A stretch of DNA of 64,000 nucleotides, taken from NCBI RefSeq assembly GCF_027925245.1, contig NZ_BSDP01000001.1, positions 3,224,001-3,288,000 on the forward strand. Reading direction: 5' to 3'. The notes beneath the pieces were generated by a model that saw only the letters and a program-made list of their open reading frames with translations, searched no databases and was not told where the DNA came from. This DNA is from Agromyces rhizosphaerae (GTDB lineage Bacteria > Actinomycetota > Actinomycetes > Actinomycetales > Microbacteriaceae). The position numbers were made by a program, and so were the translations under genes. Below are positions 34,030 through 44,500 of this stretch, one piece after another (position 1 is the stretch's first letter; each line of letters opens with the position of its first letter).

Positions 34030-34793
34030 TGTCCGTCGCGGTCCGCGTCATCCCGTGCCTCGACGTGGCCGCGGGCCGCGTGGTCAAGGGCGTGAACTTC
34101 CGCGACCTGCGCGACGCCGGCGACCCGGTCGAGCTCGCCCGGCTGTACGGCGAGCAGGGCGCCGACGAGCTGTGCTTCCTCGACGTCACGGCGACCGTCG
34201 ACGACCGGTCGACCACGTACGAGGTCGTGCAGGCCACCGCGGAGCAGGTGTTCATCCCGCTCACGGTCGGCGGCGGCATCCGCTCGGTCGACGACGTCGC
34301 GCGCCTGCAGGGCCACGGTGCCGACAAGGTCGGCGTCAACAGCGCGGCGATCGCGCGTCCGGCGCTCATCGGCGAGATCGCCGACCGGTTCGGCTCGCAG
34401 GTGCTGGTGCTGTCGCTCGACGTGAAGCGGTCGGATGCCACCGAGTCCGGGTTCGTCGTCACGACCCACGGCGGCCGCACGGAGACGACGCTCGACGCGC
34501 TCGCCTGGGCGCGGCAGGCCATCGAGCTCGGCGTGGGGGAGCTGCTCGTCAACTCGATCGACGCCGACGGCACCAAGCAGGGCTTCGACACCGAGCTCGT
34601 CGCCCTCATGCACGAGCTGTCGTCGGTGCCCGTGATCGCCTCCGGCGGGGCGGGCGCGGTGGACGACTTCGCCCCCGCGGTCGCCGCCGGGGCCGACGCG
34701 GTGCTCGCGGCATCCGTGTTCCACAACCGCGAGCTCACGATCGGCGAGGTCAAGGACGCCCTCGCCGCGGACGGGAGGACGGTACGACGATGA
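34029..34793 (+). CDS. hisF: Imidazole glycerol phosphate synthase, cyclase subunit
   Basis: The 254-residue TIM barrel shows [17 protein letters not shown] with the catalytic Asp, [37 protein letters not shown] with the second catalytic Asp, and [12 protein letters not shown]. It takes ammonia from HisH and forms IGP and AICAR. hisH and hisA are absent from this cluster and must be elsewhere. The ATG shares a base with the hisG stop, and the end overlaps hisI by 4 nt. Confidence 0.97.
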   Translation: MSVAVRVIPCLDVAAGRVVKGVNFRDLRDAGDPVELARLYGEQGADELCFLDVTATVDDRSTTYEVVQATAEQVFIPLTVGGGIRSVDDVARLQGHGADKVGVNSAAIARPALIGEIADRFGSQVLVLSLDVKRSDATESGFVVTTHGGRTETTLDALAWARQAIELGVGELLVNSIDADGTKQGFDTELVALMHELSSVPVIASGGAGAVDDFAPAVAAGADAVLAASVFHNRELTIGEVKDALAADGRTVRR

Positions 34794-35194
34794 CCGACCA
34801 CGACGACGAGGAACTCGAGCGCGACGCGGAGCCCTGGGCCCCCGGCGCATCGCCCATGGACCGTGCGGCGTTCAACGCCGACGGGCTGCTGCCCGCGGTG
34901 ATCCAGCAGTGGGACACCGGCGAGGTGCTCATGCTCGGCTGGATGGACCGCGAGGCGATGCGGCGCACGCTCACCGAGGGGCGCGTGACCTTCTGGTCGC
35001 GCTCGCGGCAGGAGTACTGGCGCAAGGGCGACACCTCCGGCCATGCCCAGCACGTGATGGCGGCCGCGCTGGACTGCGACGGCGATACCCTGTTGGTGCG
35101 CGTGGAACAGGTCGGGGTGGCCTGTCACACGGGCACCCGCACCTGCTTCGACGGCGACCCGCTCGAGGTCGTCGTCGGCCGCGCACCCGCCTGA
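34790..35194 (+). CDS. hisI: Phosphoribosyl-AMP cyclohydrolase
   Basis: The 134-residue product has [17 protein letters not shown], the zinc and magnesium site [21 protein letters not shown] and the terminal CFDG. It opens the adenine ring of PR-AMP. It has an acidic N-terminal extension (1-20, rich in Asp/Glu) before the domain. ATG 34790 overlaps hisF by 4 nt. The gap to trpE is 35 nt with no attenuator or terminator, so his and trp genes may share a transcript. Confidence 0.96.
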   Translation: MTDHDDEELERDAEPWAPGASPMDRAAFNADGLLPAVIQQWDTGEVLMLGWMDREAMRRTLTEGRVTFWSRSRQEYWRKGDTSGHAQHVMAAALDCDGDTLLVRVEQVGVACHTGTRTCFDGDPLEVVVGRAPA

Positions 35195-35229
35195 CCATCA
35201 ACCGACCGACCCGCGCCACGAGGAGCACG

Positions 35230-36768
35230 ATGCCGACCACCGCCGAGCAGACCGGCACGACCGGTCGCGCCGACTTCGACGCGCTGCTGCCCGGCCGCAG
35301 GGTCGTGCCCGTCACGCGCGAGCTGTTCGCCGACGGCGAGACGCCGGTGGGCATCTACCGCAAGCTCGCCGACGGCCGCCCGGGCACGTTCCTGCTCGAG
35401 TCGGCCGAGCAGGGCGGCATCTGGTCGCGGTACTCGTTCGTCGGCTCGGCGTCGTACGGCGTGCTCACGCAGCGCGGCGACGTGGCCGAGTGGCTCGACT
35501 ACGGCCTCGATGCCGGGCGGGCGCTGGGGGCGGATGCCCCGGAGGGACCGCTCGCGGCCGTCTCGGCGCTCTACGCCCGCTGGCAGACCGAGCCGGTGCC
35601 CGGCATGCCGCCGCTCACGGGCGGGCTCGTCGGCTTCATCGGCTGGGAGGCGATCCGCCAGATCGAGCGGCTGCCGAACCGGCCGCCGGCCGAGGGCGCG
35701 GTCGTCGGCCAGGCGCTGAGCTTCGTCTCGGAGCTCGTCGTGCTCGACCACCGCCGCGGCACCGTGCAGCTCATCGTGAGCGCGCTGAACGACGGCGTCG
35801 ACGACGCCGACGCGCTCTGGGCCGACGCGCAGGCGCGGCTCGACCGCATGCAGGCCGCGATGGCCGTGCCCGCCGAGGCGCACCTCGCGGTGGTCGACCT
35901 CGCGACCCCGGCGTCGCCGACCTCGCGCACCGAGCGGCAGGACTTCCTCGACGCGGTCGTCACGAGCAAGGAGTACATCCGCGAGGGCGACATCTTCCAG
36001 GTCGTCATCTCGCAGCGCTTCGAGCAGGAGTGCACGGCCGCGCCGATCGACGTCTACCGGGTGCTCCGGAGCCTCAACCCGAGCCCGTACATGTACCTGC
36101 TGAGCCTCGAGGACCCGGACGGCGAGCCGTACTGGATCGTCGGCTCGTCGCCCGAGGCGCTCGTGAAGGTGCAGGACGGCCGCGTCTACACGCATCCGAT
36201 CGCGGGCTCGAAGCCGCGCGGCGACACCCCCGAGGCCGACGCCGACCTCGAGGCCGAGCTGTCGGGCGACCCGAAGGAGCGCGCCGAGCACCTGATGCTC
36301 GTCGACCTCGCGCGCAACGACCTCGCGAAGGTGTGCGCGGCGGGCTCGGTCGAGGTGACCGAGTTCATGCGCGTCGAGCGGTTCAGCCACATCATGCACC
36401 TCGTCTCCTCGGTCGAGGGTGACCTGCTGCCGACCGCCGACGCGATCGACGTGTTCCGCGCCACCTTCCCGGCCGGCACGCTGTCGGGCGCGCCGAAGCC
36501 GCGCGCGCTCGAGATCATCGACGAGCTCGAGCCCGTGCAGCGCGGCGTGTACGGCGGCGTCGTGGGCTACTTCGGCTTCGGCGGCGACGCCGACCTGGCC
36601 ATCGCGATCCGCACGGCCACGATCCGCGGGGGCATCGCGCGCGTGCAGGCCGGCGGCGGGCTCGTCGCCGACTCGAACCCGCAGTCGGAGTTCGAGGAGT
36701 CGCAGAACAAGGCCGCGGCGCCGCTGCGCGCGGTCGCGGTCGCGAACGCGATGCGGACCCTGGGCTGA
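35230..36768 (+). CDS. trpE: Anthranilate synthase component I
   Basis: The 512-residue product has the TrpE N-terminal domain with the Trp-binding LLESAEQGG and the chorismate-binding domain (GDIFQVVISQRFE, NPSPYMYLL, PIAGSKPRGDTPE, DLARNDLAKV, FPAGTLSGAPKPRALEIID, VQAGGGLVADS). It makes anthranilate from chorismate with TrpG, which is not encoded here. The LLES element implies feedback inhibition by tryptophan. GAGGAG lies 6 nt before the ATG at 35230. Confidence 0.97.
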   Translation: MPTTAEQTGTTGRADFDALLPGRRVVPVTRELFADGETPVGIYRKLADGRPGTFLLESAEQGGIWSRYSFVGSASYGVLTQRGDVAEWLDYGLDAGRALGADAPEGPLAAVSALYARWQTEPVPGMPPLTGGLVGFIGWEAIRQIERLPNRPPAEGAVVGQALSFVSELVVLDHRRGTVQLIVSALNDGVDDADALWADAQARLDRMQAAMAVPAEAHLAVVDLATPASPTSRTERQDFLDAVVTSKEYIREGDIFQVVISQRFEQECTAAPIDVYRVLRSLNPSPYMYLLSLEDPDGEPYWIVGSSPEALVKVQDGRVYTHPIAGSKPRGDTPEADADLEAELSGDPKERAEHLMLVDLARNDLAKVCAAGSVEVTEFMRVERFSHIMHLVSSVEGDLLPTADAIDVFRATFPAGTLSGAPKPRALEIIDELEPVQRGVYGGVVGYFGFGGDADLAIAIRTATIRGGIARVQAGGGLVADSNPQSEFEESQNKAAAPLRAVAVANAMRTLG

Positions 36769-36769
36769 C

Positions 36770-37354
36770 GTGACCGGTCGACGCCTGAAGCTGGTCCTCG
36801 TGCTCGGCGCCCTCGGGGCGGCCGGGCTCGGGCTGCTCGCGTGGACCCAGACGTGGTTCACCGTGACGCTCGACGCGGGCGCTGCGCACGAGGTGCCGGG
36901 GCAGGTGGCGGATGCCGCCCTGGCGGCGCTCGCCCTCGCCGGCCTCGCCCTCGGTGCGGCGCTCGCGATCGCCGGCCGCGTGGCGCGGCTCGTGCTGGGC
37001 CTGCTCGCCGTCGTGCTCGGCGCGTGCATCGTGCTGTCCGCGTGGCTCGCGATCGGCGACCCGGCCGGGGCCGCGGCGCCCGTGGTGACGGAGTCCACGG
37101 GGATCGCGGGCGAGTCGGCGGTCGCCCTCGTGGCATCCGTCGCCTGGACCGCCTGGCCCTGGGTCGGAGCGGCATCGGGAGTGCTCCTGGCCGCGGCCGG
37201 AATCGCGGTGCTCGCGACCTCCTCCCGGTGGCCGGAGTCGTCCCGCCGGTACCGGGCGGTGCGGGTCGAGCGCGCCGACGGGGCCGCCGGCACGGTCGAC
37301 GAGTGGGACGAGCTCTCGCGCGGCGAGGACCCCACCGAGCCCGGTCGGGACTGA
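36770..37354 (+). CDS. Trp operon-associated membrane protein (TIGR02234 type)
   Basis: The 194-residue product has about four transmembrane helices: residues 7-25 (VLVLGALGAAGLGLLAW), then two in about 48-100 (LAALALAGLALGAAL, VLGLLAVVLGACIVLSAWLAI) and one in about 125-150, followed by a charged tail with RRYRAVRVE and WDELSRGEDPT. That pattern and the place after trpE identify it as the Trp-region conserved membrane protein of actinobacteria (M. tuberculosis Rv1610 by position). Its role is not known; a link to Trp transport or sensing is guesswork. GTG 36770 is 1 nt after trpE. Confidence 0.85.
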   Translation: MTGRRLKLVLVLGALGAAGLGLLAWTQTWFTVTLDAGAAHEVPGQVADAALAALALAGLALGAALAIAGRVARLVLGLLAVVLGACIVLSAWLAIGDPAGAAAPVVTESTGIAGESAVALVASVAWTAWPWVGAASGVLLAAAGIAVLATSSRWPESSRRYRAVRVERADGAAGTVDEWDELSRGEDPTEPGRD

Positions 37355-37368
37355 CCGCGGCCAGCCGA

Positions 37369-37374
37369 TAGACT
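37369..37374 (+). promoter_or_regulatory. Candidate -10 box ahead of the small HGxxPAAW protein
   Basis: TAGACT lies 29 nt before the ATG at 37404, with AGAAGGAG as ribosome binding site in between. It would give trpC, trpB and trpA a promoter separate from trpE. No clear -35 box. Confidence 0.4.
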
Positions 37375-37403
37375 TCCACCGTCCCCGAACCAGAAGGAGC
37401 ATC

Positions 37404-37634
37404 ATGAGCACTGACATCAGCGACCCGGGCCACGGACACTCGCCCGCAGCCTGGATTGCCGTGGTGATCATGCTCGTCGCGTTCTCGATCGGCACCGTCG
37501 CGTTCTTCTTCGCGGTCGAGTGGCTCGTCTGGGCCTCCGCGGTGCTCCTCGTGCTCGGCGCGATCGCCGGCTGGGCGCTCGCGAAGGCGGGCTACGGCGT
37601 GGGCGGCTCCCGCGTCACCGCATCGGAGCACTGA
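37404..37634 (+). CDS. Small two-helix membrane protein of the HGxxPAAW family
   Basis: The 76-residue product has the hallmark HGHSPAAW (10-17), then two transmembrane helices (about 18-37 and 40-62), and a short tail. Small proteins with the HGxxPAAW motif are found in actinobacterial trp loci; the function is unknown to me. An AGAAGGAG ribosome binding site precedes the ATG, stronger than those of most neighbours. trpC begins 5 nt after its stop. Confidence 0.85.
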   Translation: MSTDISDPGHGHSPAAWIAVVIMLVAFSIGTVAFFFAVEWLVWASAVLLVLGAIAGWALAKAGYGVGGSRVTASEH

Positions 37635-37639
37635 CCGAC

Positions 37640-38410
37640 GTGCTGTCCGAGCTCACGGCGAACGCGGTCGCGGACGCCGAGGCCCGGCGCGCCGACCGTC
37701 CCCTCGCGGAGGTCGAGCGCGCGGCGCAGGAGCGGCCGGCGGCGATCGACGCACTGGCCGCGCTCGCGCCGGCCGACCGCGTGAAGATCATCGCCGAGGT
37801 CAAGCGCGCGAGCCCGTCCCGCGGGCCGCTCGCCGACATCCCCGACCCCGCCGCGCTCGCGCGCGAGTACGAGGCGGGCGGGGCGAGCGCGATCAGCGTG
37901 CTCACCGAGGGGCGCCGGTTCCTCGGCTCGCTGGCCGACCTCGAGGCCGTGCGCGCGGCCGTGTCGTTGCCGGTGCTGCGCAAGGACTTCATCGCCACCC
38001 CGTACCAGGTGCTCGAGGCGCGTGCCTCCGGCGCCGACCTCGTGCTGCTCATCGTCGGCGCGCTCGAACAGCGCGACCTCGCCGAGCTGCACGCGCTCAT
38101 CGAGCAGCTCGGCATGACCGCGCTCGTCGAGACGCACGACGCCGATGAGCTCGCCCGCGCCGCCGACATCGGCGCGCGCCTGATCGGCGTGAACGCACGC
38201 AACCTGTCCACCTTCGAGCTCGACCGCGACCTGTTCGGCCGGCTCGCACCGAGCTTCCCCGACGGCGCCGTCAAGGTGGCCGAGTCGGCCGTGTCGACGG
38301 CCGACGACGTCGCCGCCTACCGCGCGGCGGGCGCCGACGTGGTGCTCGTGGGGGAGGCGCTCGTGACGAGCGAGCCCCGCGAGACGCTCGCGAGATTCCT
38401 GGGGGAGTAG
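37640..38410 (+). CDS. trpC: Indole-3-glycerol phosphate synthase
   Basis: The 256-residue TIM barrel has [15 protein letters not shown] with the catalytic Lys, [46 protein letters not shown] and VAESAVST. It makes indole-glycerol phosphate. No trpF is fused or adjacent; in most actinobacteria a HisA-type enzyme (also named PriA, unrelated to the primosome) does that step, and it is not in this window. GTG 37640 start; trpB follows directly after the stop. Confidence 0.97.
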   Translation: MLSELTANAVADAEARRADRPLAEVERAAQERPAAIDALAALAPADRVKIIAEVKRASPSRGPLADIPDPAALAREYEAGGASAISVLTEGRRFLGSLADLEAVRAAVSLPVLRKDFIATPYQVLEARASGADLVLLIVGALEQRDLAELHALIEQLGMTALVETHDADELARAADIGARLIGVNARNLSTFELDRDLFGRLAPSFPDGAVKVAESAVSTADDVAAYRAAGADVVLVGEALVTSEPRETLARFLGE

Positions 38411-39619
38411 ATGTCCCTGCGCACCGAGACCGGTCCGTACTTCGGCGACTTCGGCGGGCGGTTCGTGCCCGAGTCGCTCATCGCCGCGCTCGACGAGCTC
38501 GACGAGGCCTGGCAGCTCGCCAAGCTCGACCCGGCGTTCCACGACGAGCTCGACGGGCTCCTGCGCGACTACGTGGGGCGTCCGTCGCCGCTCACCGAGG
38601 TGCGCCGCTTCGCCGAGCACGCCGGCGGCGCCAGGGTGTTCCTCAAGCGCGAGGACCTGAACCACACGGGCTCGCACAAGATCAACAACGTGCTCGGCCA
38701 GGCGCTGCTCACCAAGCGGGTCGGCAAGACGCGCGTGATCGCCGAGACGGGCGCGGGCCAGCACGGCGTCGCGACCGCCACGGCCGCAGCCCTGTTCGGC
38801 CTCGAGTGCGTGATCTACATGGGCGAGGTCGACACCGAGCGCCAGGCGCTGAACGTGGCTCGCATGCGGCTGCTCGGCGCGGAGGTGATCCCGGTCACGC
38901 ACGGCTCGCGCACCCTGAAGGACGCGATCAACGAGGCGATGCGCGACTGGGTGACCAACGTCGGCCACACCAACTACATCTTCGGCACCGTCGCGGGCCC
39001 GCACCCGTTCCCGGCGATGGTGCGCGACCTGCAGAAGATCATCGGCGAGGAGGCCCGCGCGCAGATGCTCGAGCGCACCGGCGCGCTGCCGACGGCCGTC
39101 GCGGCATGCGTCGGCGGCGGGTCGAACGCGATCGGCATCTTCCACGCGTTCCTCGATGACCCCGGGGTGGCGCTCTACGGCTTCGAGGCCGGCGGCGAGG
39201 GCGTCGACACCGAGCGCCATGCCGCGACGATCGGCAAGGGCCGACCCGGCGTGCTGCACGGCGCCCGCAGCTACCTGTTGCAGGACGAGGACGGCCAGAC
39301 CATCGAGTCGCACTCGATCTCCGCGGGACTCGACTACCCCGGCGTCGGTCCCGAGCACTCCTGGCTCTCCGACATCGGCCGGGCCGAGTACCGGGCGTCG
39401 ACGGATGCGGGCGCCATGGACGCGCTCCGCCTGCTCTCGCGCACCGAGGGCATCATCCCCGCGATCGAGTCGGCGCACGCGCTCGCGGGCGCCCTCGAGC
39501 TCGGCCGCGAGCTGGGACCGGAGGCGAGCATCCTCGTGAACCTGTCCGGGCGCGGCGACAAGGACATGGAGACCGCGGCGAAGTGGTTCGAGCTCATCGA
39601 CGGCGAGGAGGGCGCATGA
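38411..39619 (+). CDS. trpB: Tryptophan synthase beta chain
   Basis: The 402-residue product is a TrpB1-type subunit: [15 protein letters not shown], the PLP lysine in [46 protein letters not shown] and the C-terminal [10 protein letters not shown]. It condenses indole with serine. It starts on the base after trpC and overlaps trpA by 4 nt, which fits the alpha2-beta2 complex. Confidence 0.98.
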   Translation: MSLRTETGPYFGDFGGRFVPESLIAALDELDEAWQLAKLDPAFHDELDGLLRDYVGRPSPLTEVRRFAEHAGGARVFLKREDLNHTGSHKINNVLGQALLTKRVGKTRVIAETGAGQHGVATATAAALFGLECVIYMGEVDTERQALNVARMRLLGAEVIPVTHGSRTLKDAINEAMRDWVTNVGHTNYIFGTVAGPHPFPAMVRDLQKIIGEEARAQMLERTGALPTAVAACVGGGSNAIGIFHAFLDDPGVALYGFEAGGEGVDTERHAATIGKGRPGVLHGARSYLLQDEDGQTIESHSISAGLDYPGVGPEHSWLSDIGRAEYRASTDAGAMDALRLLSRTEGIIPAIESAHALAGALELGRELGPEASILVNLSGRGDKDMETAAKWFELIDGEEGA

Positions 39620-40401
39620 GCGTCGGCGAGACCATCGACGCACGGGTGGCGGCCGGCACCGGCGCGCTCGTCGGCTACCTGCCGGTCGGCTTCCCCTCGC
39701 TCGGCGCGAGCGTCGACGCGGCGGTCGCGCTGGTCGAGAACGGCGTCGACGCGCTCGAGCTCGGCATCCCGTACTCCGACCCGGTGATGGACGGCCCCGT
39801 GATCCAGGACGCGACCCAGGCGGCGCTCGCGAACGGGTTCAAGCTCGCCCACGGCTTCCAGGCCGTCCGGGCGATCCGCGAGCAGGTCGACGCGCCGATC
39901 CTGATGATGACCTACTGGAACCCCGTCGTGCAGTACGGCGTCGATCGCTTCGCGGACGACCTCGCCGCGGCGGGCGGGGCGGGCCTCATCACGCCCGACC
40001 TCATCCCCGACGAGGCCGACGCCTGGCTCGCGGCATCCGACCGCACCGGACTCGACCGCGTGTTCCTGGCGGCGCCGAGCTCATCGGATGCCCGGCTGGC
40101 GCGCACCGTCGAGGCGAGCCGCGGGTTCGTCTACGCGGTGTCGACCATGGGCATCACGGGCGCGCGCGCCGACGTGGACCGCGCGGCGCGCACCCTCGTC
40201 GAGCGGCTGCGCGCGGCGGGCAGCACGCGTTCGTGCGTGGGCGTCGGCATCTCCACCGCCGAGCAGGTGCGCGAGGTCGTCTCCTACGCCGACGGCGCGA
40301 TCGTGGGCTCCGCGCTCGTGAAGGCCCTCGCGGACGGCGGCGTGGAGGCCGTCGGCGCGCTGGCCGCCGAGCTCGCGCGCGGCACCCGCCCGGCGGGGTA
40401 G
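39616..40401 (+). CDS. trpA: Tryptophan synthase alpha chain
   Basis: The 261-residue product has [15 protein letters not shown], the catalytic Glu in [41 protein letters not shown] and the phosphate-binding [10 protein letters not shown]. It releases indole from indole-glycerol phosphate for TrpB. It starts with ATG overlapping the trpB stop and ends right at a possible promoter for lgt. Confidence 0.97.
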   Translation: MSVGETIDARVAAGTGALVGYLPVGFPSLGASVDAAVALVENGVDALELGIPYSDPVMDGPVIQDATQAALANGFKLAHGFQAVRAIREQVDAPILMMTYWNPVVQYGVDRFADDLAAAGGAGLITPDLIPDEADAWLAASDRTGLDRVFLAAPSSSDARLARTVEASRGFVYAVSTMGITGARADVDRAARTLVERLRAAGSTRSCVGVGISTAEQVREVVSYADGAIVGSALVKALADGGVEAVGALAAELARGTRPAG

Positions 40402-40407
40402 TACGCT
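40402..40407 (+). promoter_or_regulatory. Candidate -10 box of lgt
   Basis: TACGCT begins right after the trpA stop. The leader of about 55 nt contains a 6-bp hairpin (TGCGGG 40421-40426 with CCCGCA 40433-40438) and ends in GAAAGG. Confidence 0.35.
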
Positions 40408-40464
40408 GGCCGAGGCCGCCTGCGGGCCCGAACCCGCAACCTGGACGAAAGGCACCGAACGAAC

Positions 40465-41448
40465 GTGATCGCACCGCTCAGCATCCCCAGCCCGGAGTGG
40501 AGCTCCTTCCAGATCCCGCTCCCGTGGGGCGGCGCACTCACCATCCACGCGTACGCGCTGTGCATCCTCGCCGGCATCGTGCTCGCGGTGATCATCACGT
40601 CCCGCCGGCTCACCAAGCGCGGCGCCGAGCCGGGCGTGGTGCTCGACATCGCGCTCTGGGCCGTGCCGCTGGGCATCGTCTTCGCCCGCTTCTACCACGT
40701 GTTCACGCACCCGGCCGACTACTTCTACGAGGGCGCCGACCTCCTGCGCGTGCTCTACATCTGGGAGGGCGGCAACGCCATCTACGGCGCGCTGATCGGC
40801 GGCGCGCTGGGCGTCTGGATCGGCTGCCGCATGACGGGCATCCGCTTCTGGTCGTTCGCCGACGCGCTCGCGCCCGGCATGCTCATCGCGCAGGCCGCCG
40901 GCCGGCTCGGCAACTGGTTCAACCACGAGCTCTTCGGCCTGCCGACCGACCTGCCGTGGGGGCTCGAGATCGAGTCGACCAACCCCGCGTTCCCGACCGG
41001 CCTCGAGCCGGGCACCCTGTTCCACCCGACGTTCCTCTACGAGATCATCTGGAACCTGCTCGGCGTGGCGGTGCTGCTCTGGCTCGAGCGGAAGTTCCGC
41101 CTGCGCTGGGGCAAGGCGTTCGCCGTCTACCTCATCTGGTACGGCGTCGGCCGCAGCTTCCTCGAGACGATCCGGGTCGACCCGAGCGAGATCTTCCTCG
41201 GCATCCGGTCGAACGTCTGGGCGTCCTTCGCGGCCATCGTGATCGGCGTGATCATCATCCTCGTGCAGAACCGCCGTCACACCGGCATCGAGTCCAGCCC
41301 GTACGTGCCCGGCAGGGAGTGGCGCGCACCCGACGCTGTAGACTCGGACGACACCGAGTCCGACCGAGACACGATCGGCGACGAAGCCGAGGACGAGGGC
41401 GACCAGGAGGCGACCGCAGCCACAAGCACACGCGAGACGACCTCCTAG
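40465..41448 (+). CDS. lgt: Prolipoprotein diacylglyceryl transferase
   Basis: The 327-residue integral membrane protein has about seven helices, the Lgt signature [32 protein letters not shown], and the C-terminal [19 protein letters not shown]. It adds diacylglycerol to lipobox cysteines, for example of the lipoprotein after nusB. The final 45 or so residues are acidic and Thr/Ser-rich, a tail not needed by the family. Start GTG 40465 is preceded by GAAAGG. It follows trpA as in other actinobacteria. Confidence 0.96.
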   Translation: MIAPLSIPSPEWSSFQIPLPWGGALTIHAYALCILAGIVLAVIITSRRLTKRGAEPGVVLDIALWAVPLGIVFARFYHVFTHPADYFYEGADLLRVLYIWEGGNAIYGALIGGALGVWIGCRMTGIRFWSFADALAPGMLIAQAAGRLGNWFNHELFGLPTDLPWGLEIESTNPAFPTGLEPGTLFHPTFLYEIIWNLLGVAVLLWLERKFRLRWGKAFAVYLIWYGVGRSFLETIRVDPSEIFLGIRSNVWASFAAIVIGVIIILVQNRRHTGIESSPYVPGREWRAPDAVDSDDTESDRDTIGDEAEDEGDQEATAATSTRETTS

Positions 41449-41487
41449 TCCGGGCGATCCGGCCCGTGCCCCGAATGCGCTCCCGCA

Positions 41488-41518
41488 CCATCGGGGCGCA
41501 CATCCGACATTCCGATGG
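41488..41518 (+). repeat. Inverted repeat upstream of gltB
   Basis: CCATCGG (41488-41494) and CCGATGG (41512-41518) are a 7-bp inverted repeat with 17 nt between, about 48 nt before gltB. It could be a hairpin or an operator; the 118-nt gap shows no other motif. Confidence 0.35.
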
Positions 41519-41566
41519 GCCGAAGGCGTCCCGCGCTGGTTCACTGATTTCACGAGGACGGTCACT

Positions 41567-44500
41567 GTGGCGATGACTCCGACCCACGCACGATTCGGTG
41601 CGGTCCCCCCGGCACAGGGGATGTACGACCCCGCCCACGAGAAGGACGCCTGCGGCCTCGCCATGGTCGCCACGCTCCGCGGCACCGCCGGGCACGACAT
41701 CATCCAGGCCGCGCTCGACGCGCTGCGCAACCTCGAGCACCGCGGCGCGGTCGGCTCCGACGCGGGCACCGGCGACGGTGCGGGCATCATCACGCAGGTG
41801 CCCGACGCGTTCCTGCGCGAGGTCGTCTCCTTCGAGCTGCCCGCACCGGGCCGCTACGCCGTCGGCAACGCCTTCCTTCCCACCGACCCGACCCAGCGCA
41901 GCGCGGTGAAGCGCCGCTTCCGCGAGATCGCCGCGGAGGAGGGACTCGAGATCCTCGGCTGGCGCGAGGTGCCGGTGCGGCCCGACGAGCTGGGCACGCT
42001 CGCGCGCGCGGCCATGCCCGACGTGCAGCAGGTCTACGTGCGCAGCGTCGCCGAGACCGAGGCCGGCGCACCGCTGTCGGACATCGCGCTCGACCGGCTC
42101 ACCTTCCGGCTGCGCAAGCGCGCCGAGCGCGAGATCGAGCTCTACTTCGCATCGCTGTCGTGCCGCACCCTCGTCTACAAGGGCATGGTCACGACCCTGC
42201 AGCTCGAGCCGTTCTACCCCGACCTCTCCGACGAGCGGTTCACCTCGAAGCTCGCGCTCGTGCACTCGCGCTACTCGACCAACACGTTCCCGTCGTGGCC
42301 GCTCGCGCAGCCGTTCCGCATGATCGCGCACAACGGCGAGATCAACACGGTGCAGGGCAACCGCAACTGGATGCGCGCGCGCCAGTCGCAGCTCGAGTCC
42401 GAGCTGCTCGGCGACCTCGCCCCGGTCATGCCGATCGTCACCCCCGGCTCGAGCGACTCCGCCTCGTTCGACGAGGTCGTCGAGCTGCTGAGCCTGTCGG
42501 GCCGCAGCCTCCCGCACGCGGTCATGATGATGGTGCCCGAGGCCTGGGAGAACGCGACCGAGATCGACCCCGCCCGTCGCGCCTTCTACGAGTACCACTC
42601 GATGCTCATGGAGCCGTGGGACGGCCCGGCCGCGATCGTCTTCACCGACGGATCCCTCGTCGGCGCGACGCTCGACCGCAACGGCCTGCGACCGGGCCGG
42701 TACGTCGTCACCGACGACGGCCTGGTCGTGCTCGCGAGCGAGATCGGCGTGCTCGACATCGACCAGTCGAAGGTGGTCCGCAAGGGACGCCTGCAGCCCG
42801 GACGCATGTTCCTGGTCGACACGGTCGCCGGCCGCCTGATCGAGGACGACGAGATCAAGTCCGAGCTCGCCGCGTCCGAGCCGTGGGGGGAGTGGCTGGA
42901 GTCCGGCCGCATCCGCCTCGCCGACCTTCCCGAGCGAGAGCACATCGTGCACCCGCCGGCATCCGTCCGCCGCCGCCAGCGCACCTTCGGCTACACCGAG
43001 GAGGAGGTGCGCGTCCTGCTCACGCCGATGGCCCGCACCGGCATGGAGCCCCTCGGCGCCATGGGTTCCGACACCCCGATCGCGGTGCTGAGCGAGCGCC
43101 CGCGCCTGCTCTTCGACTACTTCACGCAGCAGTTCGCCCAGGTCACCAACCCGCCGCTCGACTCGATCCGCGAGGAGGTCGTGACCTCGCTCGGCACCGC
43201 GCTCGGGCCGGAGTTCAACCTGCTCACCTCGGGTCCCGAGCACGCGCGCCAGGTCACGCTGTCGTTCCCGGTGATCGACAACGACGAGCTCGCGAAGATC
43301 CAGCACATCGACCCGCGGCCCGACAGCGCCACCACCACGACGCTGCGCGGCCTGTACCGGGTCGAGGAGGGCACCGACGGCCTGCGCGCGCGCCTCACCG
43401 CGCTGTGCGAGGAGGCCGACCGCGCGATCGCGGCCGGCGCCCGGTTCCTCGTGCTGAGCGACCGCGACACCACGTCGGAGCTCGCGCCGATCCCATCGCT
43501 GCTCATGCTGGCCGCCGTGCACCACCACCTGATCCGGTCCGAGACGCGGATGCGGGTGGGCATCGTGGTCGAGACCGGCGACGTGCGCGAGGTGCACCAC
43601 GTCGCGCTCCTCATCGGCTACGGCGCGTCGGCCGTCAACCCGTACCTCGCGATGGAGACCTGCGAGGAGCTCGTGCGGTCGGGCGTCATCACCGGCGTCT
43701 CGCCCGAGCAGGCCGTGAAGAACGTGATCAAGGCGCTCGGCAAGGGCGTGCTGAAGATCATGTCGAAGATGGGCATCTCGACGATGTCCTCGTACGCGGG
43801 CGCCCAGGCGTTCGAGGCCGTGGGCCTCAGCCAGGAGTTCGTGGACGAGTTCTTCACCGGCACGACCTCGAAGCTCGGCGGCGTGGGCCTCGACGTCATC
43901 GCGACCGAGAACGCCCGGCGCTACAAGGGCGCCTACCCCGACGACGTCGCCGTGACCGTGCACGAGCGGCTCGCGACCGGCGGGGAGTACCAGTGGCGCC
44001 GCGACGGCGCCCCGCACCTCTTCAACCCGGAGACGGTGTTCCGGCTGCAGCACGCGACGCGCAGCGGCCGGTACGACGTCTTCCGCGAGTACACGTCGAT
44101 GGTCGACGGCCAGGCCGAGAACCTCATGACGCTCCGCGGCATGTTCGCGCTGCGCACGGGAGCCCGTCCGCCAGTGCCGATCGACGAGGTCGAGCCGGTC
44201 TCCGAGATCGTCAAGCGCTTCTCCACGGGTGCCATGAGCTACGGCTCGATCTCCAAGGAGGCGCACGAGACCCTCGCGATCGCGATGAACCGCCTCGGCG
44301 CGCGCTCGAACACGGGCGAGGGCGGCGAGGACCTCGATCGCCTGCTCGACCCCGAGCGCCGCAGCGCGATCAAGCAGGTGGCATCCGGTCGCTTCGGCGT
44401 CACGAGCATGTACCTGACGCACGCCGACGACATCCAGATCAAGCTCGCCCAGGGCGCGAAGCCCGGCGAGGGCGGCCAGCTGCCGCCGACGAAGGTGTAC

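Noticed and set aside
35195..35229. Trp leader peptide or attenuator ahead of trpE
   Set aside because: The gap is 35 nt with no Trp codon run and no hairpin pair.
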